In this document: one piece after another, positions 27,385 to 37,100 of the stretch
Numbering within the stretch: the stretch's first letter is position 1
How the letters are laid out: each line of letters starts with the position of its first letter
Assembly (NCBI GenBank): GCA_964560425.1
Contig: CAZLLE010000054.1
Span: 9,086-73,085 of the forward strand
Source of the DNA: CAZLLE01 sp964560425
GTDB lineage: Bacteria; Campylobacterota; Campylobacteria; Campylobacterales; QNZT01
Reading direction: 5' to 3'
DNA length: 64,000 bases
Program-made: the position numbers and the translations under genes
The notes under the pieces: model-generated
What the model saw: only the letters and a program-made list of their open reading frames with translations
The model's database searches: none
What the model was told of the DNA's origin: nothing

Positions 27385-27403
27385 TTATGAAATTATTTCA
27401 TAA
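27385..27403. promoter_or_regulatory. 19-bp perfect dyad upstream of the rhodanese lipoprotein
   Basis: TTATGAAATTATTTCATAA is a 9-1-9 inverted repeat in the divergent spacer between serB and the rhodanese lipoprotein gene. Its size and symmetry suggest an operator for a dimeric regulator; the regulator is unknown. Confidence 0.4.
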
Positions 27404-27525
27404 CTGTTTACTAAATTAGTTTATTATTCAAATAGCTTTTCTTTATCCATTTTTTATTTTAAATATTAAGTTAAATATAAAAGAGCCGATTTAGAAAAGT
27501 AACAATTAAAAAAAAGGTGGAAAGT

Positions 27526-28908
27526 ATGCTAAGAAGAGATAAGAGACTATTGCAAACAGTGGGTGTTGTGGCTTTAGGTGCATTTTTGAGTTTGGGTTGT
27601 GGAGATAAAGATGGTATCAATACAGGTGAAGTGATTAGTCCAAAGGCAATGACAAATCAGAGTTCATCAGATTATAATGAAAATCAACATGGATTAGTAA
27701 CAGCTACAAATGTTGAAAAGTGGATTAGCGATTGGGAAAGTAATAAACCAGAAGGAATTAACGGTAAGCTGATTATTTTACAAATAGGTCAAATTAGTGT
27801 AGATGGTAACTATACAGCTCTAAAACATGATGATGTAAATATATTTACTTATGAATTAGGTGATGTATGTAATACATACTATTCAAGATTTGATGGTGTT
27901 TCTAAAGTTGCAAAAGCTGTAAATTCAGGAGAAAATATTGATAATATGATGATGGCTTATGGAATTGATCCTCAAAATGACATGCTTCTATTTGTTCAAG
28001 GAAATGGATTGAATAAGGGTGCAAATATGTCAGGTGCAGCAAGAATGTGGTATACCTTCTCTTATTGGGGAATTAAGCAAGAGCATATGGCTCTTCTAAA
28101 TGGTAATGCCTCTTTTGTACTAAATCCAGATGCAAATGGTGAGTTGGTAAGTAGTAGCAAAGATGATCTATTTGATCTAAATGTATCTTCTTTACCTATG
28201 AGTGGCACAGTAAGCATTAAAGAGATTAGACGAAATGCAACGGCTCTGCAAGCAACTATGAAAGATATGAGAGAGCTAATTGATAACTGTCTATATGATT
28301 CAGTGATAGTGGATGCTAGAAGTGAAGCAGAGTACAATGGTACTAAAAGAGCCAAAACAGAGTTAAAAACTTGTGGTGAAAATAGAGATGAACAGTGTTA
28401 TACACCATTTGATGGACATATAGCAGGGGCAAAACATCTTTTATATACAAATGTTTTAGATTTAAATGAGACAGCAGACTTAAATGGAGATGGTAATATT
28501 ACAGCTACAGAAGCTTCATATACTTTTAAATCTGTTGATGAAATTCAACAGCTATTTAATGATGTAGGTTATGAAGATGGAAAGACTCTTTATACATATT
28601 GTAGAACAGGAACAAAAAGTTCACTTCTTGCATTTAGTGCATCTCAAATAGCAGGATATACAACAAGAATGTATGATGGAAGTTGGATTCAATGGGGAAG
28701 AATGGCACATAGAGAAGATGCAAATGGTTCAACATTAATCTCAGAAAATAGCTATTGGAGAAATGATGTTGATAAATATTCTGAAAATATCACCTACAAT
28801 GGAGATAGCTCTTCTGTGATTCCACAAGATCCAGCAGATTTAAATCTATGCTCTTGTAGAACAGACAAAATAGTTAATGAAGATAAAGAGTATAAAAGCC
28901 TACAATAG
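27526..28908 (+). CDS. Tandem rhodanese-domain lipoprotein
   Basis: A 460-residue exported lipoprotein (Cys25 in LSLGC; ATG at 27526 with an AAGGTGG site). The C-terminal rhodanese domain has CH2A-like VDARSEAEYNG and the catalytic Cys359 in YCRTGTKS, so it may be an active sulfurtransferase. It carries an EF-hand/dockerin-type insert, DLNGDGNITATEA. The N-terminal half looks like a second rhodanese domain whose loop (QGNGLNKG) has no Cys. Two hairpins follow the stop. A role in periplasmic sulfur metabolism fits the group but is inferred. The N-terminal RR pair could also suggest Tat export. Confidence 0.82.
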   Translation: MLRRDKRLLQTVGVVALGAFLSLGCGDKDGINTGEVISPKAMTNQSSSDYNENQHGLVTATNVEKWISDWESNKPEGINGKLIILQIGQISVDGNYTALKHDDVNIFTYELGDVCNTYYSRFDGVSKVAKAVNSGENIDNMMMAYGIDPQNDMLLFVQGNGLNKGANMSGAARMWYTFSYWGIKQEHMALLNGNASFVLNPDANGELVSSSKDDLFDLNVSSLPMSGTVSIKEIRRNATALQATMKDMRELIDNCLYDSVIVDARSEAEYNGTKRAKTELKTCGENRDEQCYTPFDGHIAGAKHLLYTNVLDLNETADLNGDGNITATEASYTFKSVDEIQQLFNDVGYEDGKTLYTYCRTGTKSSLLAFSASQIAGYTTRMYDGSWIQWGRMAHREDANGSTLISENSYWRNDVDKYSENITYNGDSSSVIPQDPADLNLCSCRTDKIVNEDKEYKSLQ

Positions 28909-28927
28909 AGGGCTAAATTATCTTATG

Positions 28928-28995
28928 ATCTCTCCTTTTATGGAGAGATTATAGGAGTCTAATATCGACTAAAGAAAATATTATTTTAGTCGATA
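28928..28995 (+). terminator. Two consecutive hairpins after the rhodanese gene
   Basis: First stem ATCTCTCC/GGAGAGAT (28928-28949, 6-base loop), second stem TATCGACTAAA/TTTAGTCGATA (28963-28973 with 28985-28995). A T-run occurs 15 bases further on. They probably end the rhodanese transcript before the next gene. Confidence 0.55.
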
Positions 28996-29030
28996 CTACA
29001 AATAGTAAATTTTTTTGTAGGTTGATCCTC

Positions 29031-32000
29031 ATGTTTAGAAATATAATTATCTTAATAACTCTTTTGACAAATATGCTATTAGCTACACCAACACTTGAAA
29101 TGTTTAATCGTTTATCAAGCTCAGATGGTGGTCCTGATAGTAGGGGTGCTATTTGGTACGATGATACAAACAATAATATTTTTGTTGCAGATTACCATGA
29201 AGGACTGTGGAAAATTAATGAGTGTAGTAATAGTTATGGAGATACAACAAGTAAAGATAATGGTATTTGGGATATTGGATATAGCAGAGATCATATTTTT
29301 GCTGTGGGAAAAAGTGGACTTTTTATTTATGATGAAGATGGTAATTATATAAATTCACTAAATACCATTCATGGAGAAGGTCTCTATGTTAAGGGTGATT
29401 ATGCCTATATTATCAATGCCAAAGATGGTATTACGATTGTCAATGTTGAAGATATAAATAATCCTTTTATTGTCGATACTGTAATGAAAGATAAGAAGTT
29501 TTCACAAATTCGTGGAGGACAAATAAAACAAAAAGTTTATTTTTTACATAAAGAGGTAACAATTAATTTGCTGTATGTCTCCTCCTTGGATGGAAAATTA
29601 TATCTTATTGAAAGATCTGGTAGTAGATTATATTATAAAGATGATGTTGACCTTTTTCCTGACTCTGAAGCAAGAAAAATATTTGCAGGCAAAGATGAGC
29701 TAATCTATGTCAATAGTAACTTTGGTGAATTGGCTGTTGTAAAAATTGATAAAGATAATTTAAAACTAAACAAAGTGGGTAGTTGGAGTAGTAGTGATAA
29801 TCATGGTAGTGGACAACAAGCTCCTGCTGCTGGTGGTGTTTTTGTTCAAGAGATTAAAGATGGAGATAGTAAAAAACTTTATGCTCTTATCACTGCAGCC
29901 AATGGTAACTCTGATGGATATCTCTATTGGTTAGATGTTACAGACCCATCTTCTATTAAACAGGTTGATGCACTTCATGATAGTGAGGAGAGTTATGGTT
30001 TTAATGATATTTGGGTAAATGATACAAAAATATATCTTGCCGCTCATGATGGTTTCTGTTTTATGGGAATGAATGATGCAAGAAATATACCTAGAATATC
30101 AATACAAGATAGTGATGGTACTTTTAAAGAGGATATTAATATCACTCAAAATGCAGATGATGTTAATGATACAAAAACTTTTTATGTCAAAATAGAAAAT
30201 AAAGATGATGCTAACAAGTTGAATCTAAAATTAAAAGCTCCTGCTAGTATTAGTACATGGAGATATAACTATTTTGATGGTGATGTTGAGATTACAGATG
30301 AGATTACTGAAGATCAAGGATATGAAAAAGAGGATGTAGAGCCTCATGATGTGATAGAAATTAAAATAGAGATTACTCCTATAAGTGAGAGTGCAACTGA
30401 CACTATAGTTACAATTGTAGCATCAAATAAAGAGAGTAAAGATATTTGTGGAAAGGCTTATGATAGTGATGAGGTAAGTGCAAAAGTTACATTTAAAGAT
30501 AAAAGTGGTGAAGCTTTTTCATGTGATGGTAATGCTTATATTTTTACAAGCCACTCAAGTAAAAATAATCCAACAGATGTGTATGTTACTGATTTAATCT
30601 CTGGTAATTTTGATAAGGTTGCCGAAGATATCAACCCTACAAACATAAATGCTATCGGATACAATACTATAGATAACTATATTTGGGGTTATGACAAGGT
30701 TACCGAGGAGGTAAAAAGGGTTGATAAAAATTACAATATAATATCTTTTGAAATTGATAAATTACCTAAACATGGTTATCATGCTGGTGATGTATCAACA
30801 GATGGTATTCTTTATCTATATAGCAAATTTTTTGATGATGGTATAAAGATATATAAAGTTGATGTCAATCCTAAATCTTCAACCTATTTGAAAATGGTAG
30901 GAGAGATTCAATTAAGTAAAAAAATTTATACATCTGATTTTGCTTTTCATCCTAAAGATAACAAAATTTATTATGCAGGAAATACTAATCTTTTTAGAAT
31001 TGATCCTGAAAGTGCAAAAATTGAGGATTTAGGTAGTTTAGGCTTAGAAGATAAGAAAATTTTTGTTGGAGCATTTTTTGATAATAATGGATATTTTTAT
31101 GCTCAAGAAAATAGTGGAATTGTTTATAAAATTGATATTACAGATCCATCACACCCTAATTCAAAGGCTGAAAAATTTTCAAGTTTTGATGTAACAAGCT
31201 ATTCTGATGGTGCAAGATGTTTTAAATCCCCCTTGTCCCCTTTATCCTCTCTATCCCCTTTAAAATTTAATGTTTGGGATAAAGATGAATCTATAGATAA
31301 TCAGATAATCAAAACTAAAATTGTAGGGGAGGATATAAATCTTACATTTGCTTCACTAAATAAAAATGGCACAGATTTTAAATCTACGGATGCCAAAAAT
31401 ATTAAAATAGCACTTTTTGCAAATAGTGACCAATTAACTATTTGGCATGGTCTAGTATTAGAGACAGCTACTCACATGGATACAACATTTTCAAATGGAG
31501 ATTTTGCATATTATCATCATCAACATGAAGCTTTTAAAGATGTAAAAGTTGTAATTAAATATGAAGATAATGATGGTATAACACATAATATTGATGCTTT
31601 AGATCATTTTGCAATTAGACCAGAATCTTATAATCTATCTTTAGCTCCTAAAGCAGGGGATACTATCTTAAAGGCGGGTAAAGATTTTGATCTTATTATT
31701 AAGGCTTTGGATAAAGATGGGAATTTGGTAGCAAACTATCAAGAGGATGCAATCGTATATCAAATATCTTCCAAAGAGGTAGATTCAAAATGTAAAAATG
31801 GAGTTTTACAAGTTAGTAATGTCAATTTTGTATCGGGTAAAGCTTCACTTATTGGTAAATATTCTGAAGTGGGTAAAATTGATCTAAATGTCAGTGAAAT
31901 ATCCTCCAAAGAGTATGCTTTGATAGATAATAGTGATGGATCAGATAGATTTATCTCAATAGGAGAGTCCAAAAATAATAGCTTTGCTCCAACTAAAATC

Positions 32001-32945
32001 AGTGTTGTTTGGAGTTTAAAAGATGCCAATGTATTGGAAAATATGACATATTATAGCCATGATGCTATGAAAATAGGTGCTCCACTTTATATTAAAGTAA
32101 CTGCTACAGATGGCTCTTCCCTTATGGAAAATTTTAGTAATGAATGTTATGCAGAAGATATTCATGTAAAAACACACTTTAAAACTCAAGGAGTTGGAAC
32201 AGCTACGCTTAGTTCATCTTCAAAAATTGTAGATGGTAATCAATCAGGTAAATTTGTAGATTTTACCAGCTCTTTTGTTGCTGGAGATAGTGGAAATTTC
32301 TCTTATGATATTAATAGAACCAATTTTATAAAGGGCAAGGCAACTCAGACAGCCAATATCAATTTTGATAGAGATCAAAGAGAGGTCTTAGAGCCTATGA
32401 AATTTATTATTGATGATTTAAATATAACAACAGATAAATCAGCCATTGTCTATAATAGTGGGTTAGTTGATAAGAGAGCAAACTTTTTTTATGCAAGAGC
32501 AAATGCTCCTACTCAAACATCTAAAAATAAAGTTTTTAATGCAAAAGTTTTTTATGAGGTATATTGTAAAAACTCTGCAAAATCAGATTTTGGATTAGAA
32601 GATAATGAGGAGAGTAAAGATTCAATTTATTGGTATATTGTTGATGATAATATCTTTTTTGATTTTGATGATCCAGAAATTGTTTATAAAAAGAGTGGTG
32701 TAACTCTAAGTAAACTCTCTAGTAGTAAAATTGAAATTTCAGCAACCAAACTACCTCACCAAAATATTATTACTTATGCACCAAAAAGTTATTTGATATA
32801 TAACATGTTTAATGCTTCAGCCACAACACATAAATTTAAAGTAGAACAATTTATTTCAGGAAAAGAGTGGGCAGGAAAAGGAGAAGTTGGTTTGACAGTT
32901 GATACAAAAGCCTCTCCTATGGGATATCAAAAAATGGATTGGTAG
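29031..32945 (+). CDS. Large secreted surface protein with propeller repeats and MshQ-like region
   Basis: A 1304-residue exported protein; signal peptide to about residue 18 (LLATP). The first third holds LVIVD/propeller-like repeats (GLYVKGDYAYIINAKDGITIVNVEDINNP and similar), the middle has a second propeller-like block, then a low-complexity Ser/Pro/Leu linker, and the final 550 residues contain the DHFAIRPESY motif seen in MshQ/DUF6701-type pilus-associated proteins. The ATG at 29031 is preferred to a TTG at 29022, which lacks a ribosome site. Likely an adhesin or outer surface component; function unknown. No membrane anchor is visible at the C-terminus. Confidence 0.7.
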   Translation: MFRNIIILITLLTNMLLATPTLEMFNRLSSSDGGPDSRGAIWYDDTNNNIFVADYHEGLWKINECSNSYGDTTSKDNGIWDIGYSRDHIFAVGKSGLFIYDEDGNYINSLNTIHGEGLYVKGDYAYIINAKDGITIVNVEDINNPFIVDTVMKDKKFSQIRGGQIKQKVYFLHKEVTINLLYVSSLDGKLYLIERSGSRLYYKDDVDLFPDSEARKIFAGKDELIYVNSNFGELAVVKIDKDNLKLNKVGSWSSSDNHGSGQQAPAAGGVFVQEIKDGDSKKLYALITAANGNSDGYLYWLDVTDPSSIKQVDALHDSEESYGFNDIWVNDTKIYLAAHDGFCFMGMNDARNIPRISIQDSDGTFKEDINITQNADDVNDTKTFYVKIENKDDANKLNLKLKAPASISTWRYNYFDGDVEITDEITEDQGYEKEDVEPHDVIEIKIEITPISESATDTIVTIVASNKESKDICGKAYDSDEVSAKVTFKDKSGEAFSCDGNAYIFTSHSSKNNPTDVYVTDLISGNFDKVAEDINPTNINAIGYNTIDNYIWGYDKVTEEVKRVDKNYNIISFEIDKLPKHGYHAGDVSTDGILYLYSKFFDDGIKIYKVDVNPKSSTYLKMVGEIQLSKKIYTSDFAFHPKDNKIYYAGNTNLFRIDPESAKIEDLGSLGLEDKKIFVGAFFDNNGYFYAQENSGIVYKIDITDPSHPNSKAEKFSSFDVTSYSDGARCFKSPLSPLSSLSPLKFNVWDKDESIDNQIIKTKIVGEDINLTFASLNKNGTDFKSTDAKNIKIALFANSDQLTIWHGLVLETATHMDTTFSNGDFAYYHHQHEAFKDVKVVIKYEDNDGITHNIDALDHFAIRPESYNLSLAPKAGDTILKAGKDFDLIIKALDKDGNLVANYQEDAIVYQISSKEVDSKCKNGVLQVSNVNFVSGKASLIGKYSEVGKIDLNVSEISSKEYALIDNSDGSDRFISIGESKNNSFAPTKISVVWSLKDANVLENMTYYSHDAMKIGAPLYIKVTATDGSSLMENFSNECYAEDIHVKTHFKTQGVGTATLSSSSKIVDGNQSGKFVDFTSSFVAGDSGNFSYDINRTNFIKGKATQTANINFDRDQREVLEPMKFIIDDLNITTDKSAIVYNSGLVDKRANFFYARANAPTQTSKNKVFNAKVFYEVYCKNSAKSDFGLEDNEESKDSIYWYIVDDNIFFDFDDPEIVYKKSGVTLSKLSSSKIEISATKLPHQNIITYAPKSYLIYNMFNASATTHKFKVEQFISGKEWAGKGEVGLTVDTKASPMGYQKMDW

Positions 32946-32958
32946 TTATTTTAGCAAT

Positions 32959-34170
32959 TTAGCTAGGAATTTTAATTATAAATTTAGCACCACGATATTG
33001 CTCATCTTCATATTGATATGAGATATTTTTTACCGATATTTCACCTTGCATATGTTTTTGGATGATCTCTTGGGACATGTATAGACCGATTCCTGTACCT
33101 TGTGTTTGGTGTTTTGTAGTAAAATATGGTTCAAAAATTTTATCTATTATATCTTTGTCTACTCCTCCTGCATTATCTCTTATAGCAATTTCTGCAAAAT
33201 CTCCATTTTTATGGGCATCTATGAATATTACTCTCTTTTTTAATTCACTATTTTGCAGTAGTGCATCTTGAGCATTATTGAGTATATTTATGAGTACTTG
33301 TGCAAACTCATTTTCTATCCCTAATATTTCGACATTTTCGATTTTAGTTATAATTTTAATACCACTATTTTTAAAATTTGCCATGAGTAATTTTAAACTC
33401 TGTTGTATACAATTTTCAAGAGTAAATAGAGTTAAATTTATTTGTGGTTTAAAAAAGTTTCTAAAGTTATCAATAGTAGAAGAGAGTGTTAAAACATAAT
33501 TTTCAATATCACTAAGTTTTATATCAATATATTTTTTACATTGATCTACTCCTTGAGTTGTATCAAAATTAAATTTATCTATAGCAAATTTTGTTTTTAT
33601 TACAGAAGTAGTTGCTGAAATTGCATTCAATGGTTGTCTCCACTGATGAGCAATATTTGCAATCATCTCTCCCATAGATGCCATTTTAGCTTGTTGGAAA
33701 AGTAGTTGATCTTTGAGGCGAATATTTTGAACTTGTTCTTTTACCTGTTGTTCCAAATTTTCATTGAGGTTTTTTAACTCTTTTGTTGTTTGAAATAGAG
33801 ATAGATGAGTCTCTACTCTCTTTAAAAGTACAGTTGTATAAAAAGGTTTGGTTACATAGTCAACTCCACCACATTCAAAACCTTTGATAATATCTTTTTC
33901 ATCATCTTTGACTGTTAAAAATATTATAGGAATATCTTTTGTTTTTATATCAGATTTTAGTTTTTTACACACATCATACCCATTCATATGTGGCATTAAT
34001 ATATCCAATAAAATTAGATCAAAACTATTTTTTTGAGCTAATTCAATCCCTTTTATACCCTCTTTTGCATAGATAAGATCATACCCATCTTTATTAAGTA
34101 TATTCATGGCGACTTGTAAATTTTTTGGGTTGTCATCTATTAATAATATCTTTGAATTATTAGTTCTCAT
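32959..34170 (-). CDS. Response regulator-histidine kinase hybrid (REC-HisKA-HATPase)
   Basis: A 403-residue soluble protein: an N-terminal receiver domain (LLIDDNPKN, phospho-acceptor Asp in LILLDILMPHMNGYD, Lys in VTKPF), a coiled linker, then a histidine kinase with the H-box IAHQWRQPLNAIS and ATP-binding boxes NAQDAL, DNAGGV and GTGIGLYM. ATG at 34170 has AAGGAG five bases upstream and overlaps the end of the larger kinase gene by 11 bases, so the two are coupled and likely form one phosphorelay. Confidence 0.9.
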   Translation of the reverse strand: MRTNNSKILLIDDNPKNLQVAMNILNKDGYDLIYAKEGIKGIELAQKNSFDLILLDILMPHMNGYDVCKKLKSDIKTKDIPIIFLTVKDDEKDIIKGFECGGVDYVTKPFYTTVLLKRVETHLSLFQTTKELKNLNENLEQQVKEQVQNIRLKDQLLFQQAKMASMGEMIANIAHQWRQPLNAISATTSVIKTKFAIDKFNFDTTQGVDQCKKYIDIKLSDIENYVLTLSSTIDNFRNFFKPQINLTLFTLENCIQQSLKLLMANFKNSGIKIITKIENVEILGIENEFAQVLINILNNAQDALLQNSELKKRVIFIDAHKNGDFAEIAIRDNAGGVDKDIIDKIFEPYFTTKHQTQGTGIGLYMSQEIIQKHMQGEISVKNISYQYEDEQYRGAKFIIKIPS

Positions 34171-37100
34171 CTTGACTCCTTTTACTATTTTTAAAGTTTT
34201 GAGTTTCAAGTCTCTCTATTATTTTGTCAAAGTGGTTCATCATAAAATCGACTTGATCTATATCAAAACTATTACAATTTATTTTTAGCTCTTTAGCATA
34301 ATTTACAAGTGAATTAATACTATTTTCATCTCCTAGTCTCTCTAGTGACTCTGCAAAATTATAGATAAGTTTAAAATCTCCCATATCTTTGATCTCATTC
34401 CAACTATTTTTATAATCTGTTTTTAACTCTTCTATCACATTTGTGAGATTTTGAGGTTTATCTATCTTAATATTTTTGTCACTAACTATTTGATTCTCAA
34501 GAGATTTATGTTTTAAAAAGATACTTAACTGCTCTAAAATATCATTGGTTGAAACAGGCTTTCTCAGGTATCCATCAAATTTATGTTCTTTGATTTTTTG
34601 TAGATCTTCTCCCATAATTGAGGCTGTCAAAGCAATAATAGGGATATCTTTAAGTTTTTTACTATTTCTAATGATTTTAGTTGCTTCATATCCATCCATG
34701 ATAGGCATTTTTATATCCATAAAGATTAAATCAACTTTAATATTTTCTAGATTTTCTATGGCATCTTTTCCATTTTTAGCCTCTATAGAGTCTAAATTAT
34801 AATTACTTAGTGTTGATACAACAAGTTTTCTATTATCTTTAATATCATCTACTATCAAGATAGTTGCTTTTTTAAAATGAATATTTTCATAAGATTTTTT
34901 TCTATTTGTAGGTTCTGCTCCAATAGAGCTTATAGATATATTTGGTAAATTGATAGTAAATTTTGCTCCCTTATTTAATTCACTTTTGGCATATATTGTT
35001 CCTCCCATTATCTGTGTAAGTTTTTTACAGATTGCAAGCCCTAATCCTGTACCTCCATATTTTTGACGATCTTGTCCTAGCTGTTGTTCAAAAGAATCAA
35101 AAATATGTTCCAAATTCTCTTTGGTTATTCCAATACCACTATCTTCTACATCTATTTGTAAATCTACTTTATTTTTTTGTTTATTTGTATGATTTTTTTT
35201 TATTGAGAGTTTAATAGTGCCATGATCTGTAAATTTTATAGCATTTCCTATAAGATTAAAAAGTATCTGTCGTATTCTAATACTATCAAGTAGGAGATAT
35301 TTTGGTATATTTTGGTCAACATATAGTTCAAAATGGAGATCTTTTTGGATTAATTTTACAGAAAAAATTAGTTCTATCTCTGTGGCTAACTGTTTGATAT
35401 CTACACTCTCTAGTGATATTTCAATTTTTCCAGCTTCAATTTTTGAAAGATCAAGAATATCATTTATGATATCAAGAAGAGCATTTCCTCCTCTGATAAT
35501 AGAGTCAAGATAATCTTTTTGTATGGGATCTGTTATCTGTTTTTCCAAAAGTTCTGAAAAACCTAACACTGAATTCATTGGGGTTCTTATCTCATGACTC
35601 ATGTTTGCTAAAAATTCACTTTTGGCTAGACTTGCCTCCTCTGCCTGTTTTTTTGCTTGTGCTAATTGTATCTCTATCTTTTTTCTAGCTTTTATTTCAT
35701 TAGATAGTTTACGATTCCAATAAAGTGATCCTATAAGAAAAAAGCCCAGTAAACTTACTATCTCAAAAAGAAGTTGATAATCAATTTTTTTAGCAAATTT
35801 TACCTCTTGCCATTTTCCAAGAATTTGTGAATGTCTATTAAATTGTATATTTTTCATTGCTTTTTCAATAGCACTCTTTAATAGTGGTCTGTTTTTATCA
35901 ATAAAAAGTGTTGGACTTATCTGTATAGTTGTTTTTCCTGCAATTTTTAGTTTATTTAACCCTTTTGTTTTGATTATGTATGAGGCAACAGGAAGAGAGA
36001 GAAGTATAGCTTCTACTTGGTTATTTAATAGATTGTTAAACGCTCTATCTATATTTTCTACTTCTATAAATTTATTATGAGGATACTTTTTATAAATCTC
36101 TTTTATATAGCTATGATTTTTAATTATTGCAATATTTTTATCTTTTATATCCTTAAGATCATTTATAAATTGATGTTTGTTTTTTGTAATTATAACTATA
36201 GGAGTTGTAAAATATGGTTTGATTGGGTCATAGTTTTTTGCTAAAAAAATATCATTTATACTAGAAGATATAATATTAACATCTCTATTTGATGCAAGTT
36301 TTAGGCTATCTTCCCACTTTTTAACGATAATAGGTTTAAAAGATACTTCAAGTTGACTCTCTAACTCTTTTAGATAATCAGCTACAATACCTGTATAGTT
36401 TCCATTTTCATCAAAAGCCTCAAATGGAAGATAGTTAGGATTACCTGCAAAAGTAATAGTAGGATTTGTTAAAAGGTATTTGGTCTCATCTTTTGTGAGT
36501 AATGTTTTTGTAGATTTTGTTTTACCCACCCATTTATTATAAATTTTCTCCTTTTCACTCTCTGTTATTGCCAAAAGTCCCTTATCTATTATGCTTTTTA
36601 GTAGTGGATTATTTTTAGTTGTTGACATATATAGTTTTTTATTACCATTAGAATGATATGACTTAAAGGGAATAATAGTTGAGATAGAGTTTTTTTTCAA
36701 TACATATGATAGTGATACATAAGTATCAAATAGAGCATCTGCCCGATTCTCCAAAACTGCCTCAATAGCTTCAAAAAAAGTATCAACTGTTATAATTTTG
36801 ACTTTTGGAAACTCCTTTTTGATTATATCCTCATGAGCATACCCTTTTGGTATAGCCACTCTTTTATTATTTAAATCTTTTAGTGTTGATGCATTTAAAT
36901 CATCTCGTATAAAAAAATAATCAAGCATCTCAAAATATGGTTTTGTATAGCTCATATAATTTGCTCTTTCATCTGTATAATATACAGCATTCAAAAGATC
37001 AATTTTACCATCTCTTATTTTTTGAAGATTATTACTCCATTTGTCTATTTGAATATCAAACTTTAGTCCAGTTTTTTTAGAGATTAAATTTAAATAGTCA

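Noticed and set aside
28062..28355. 97-residue minus-strand open frame inside the rhodanese gene
   Set aside because: It lies opposite a well-supported lipoprotein gene and has no start signals.
32946..32958. Terminator between the large surface protein and the REC-kinase
   Set aside because: Only a 4-bp TAGC/GCTA pairing is visible, too weak to call.
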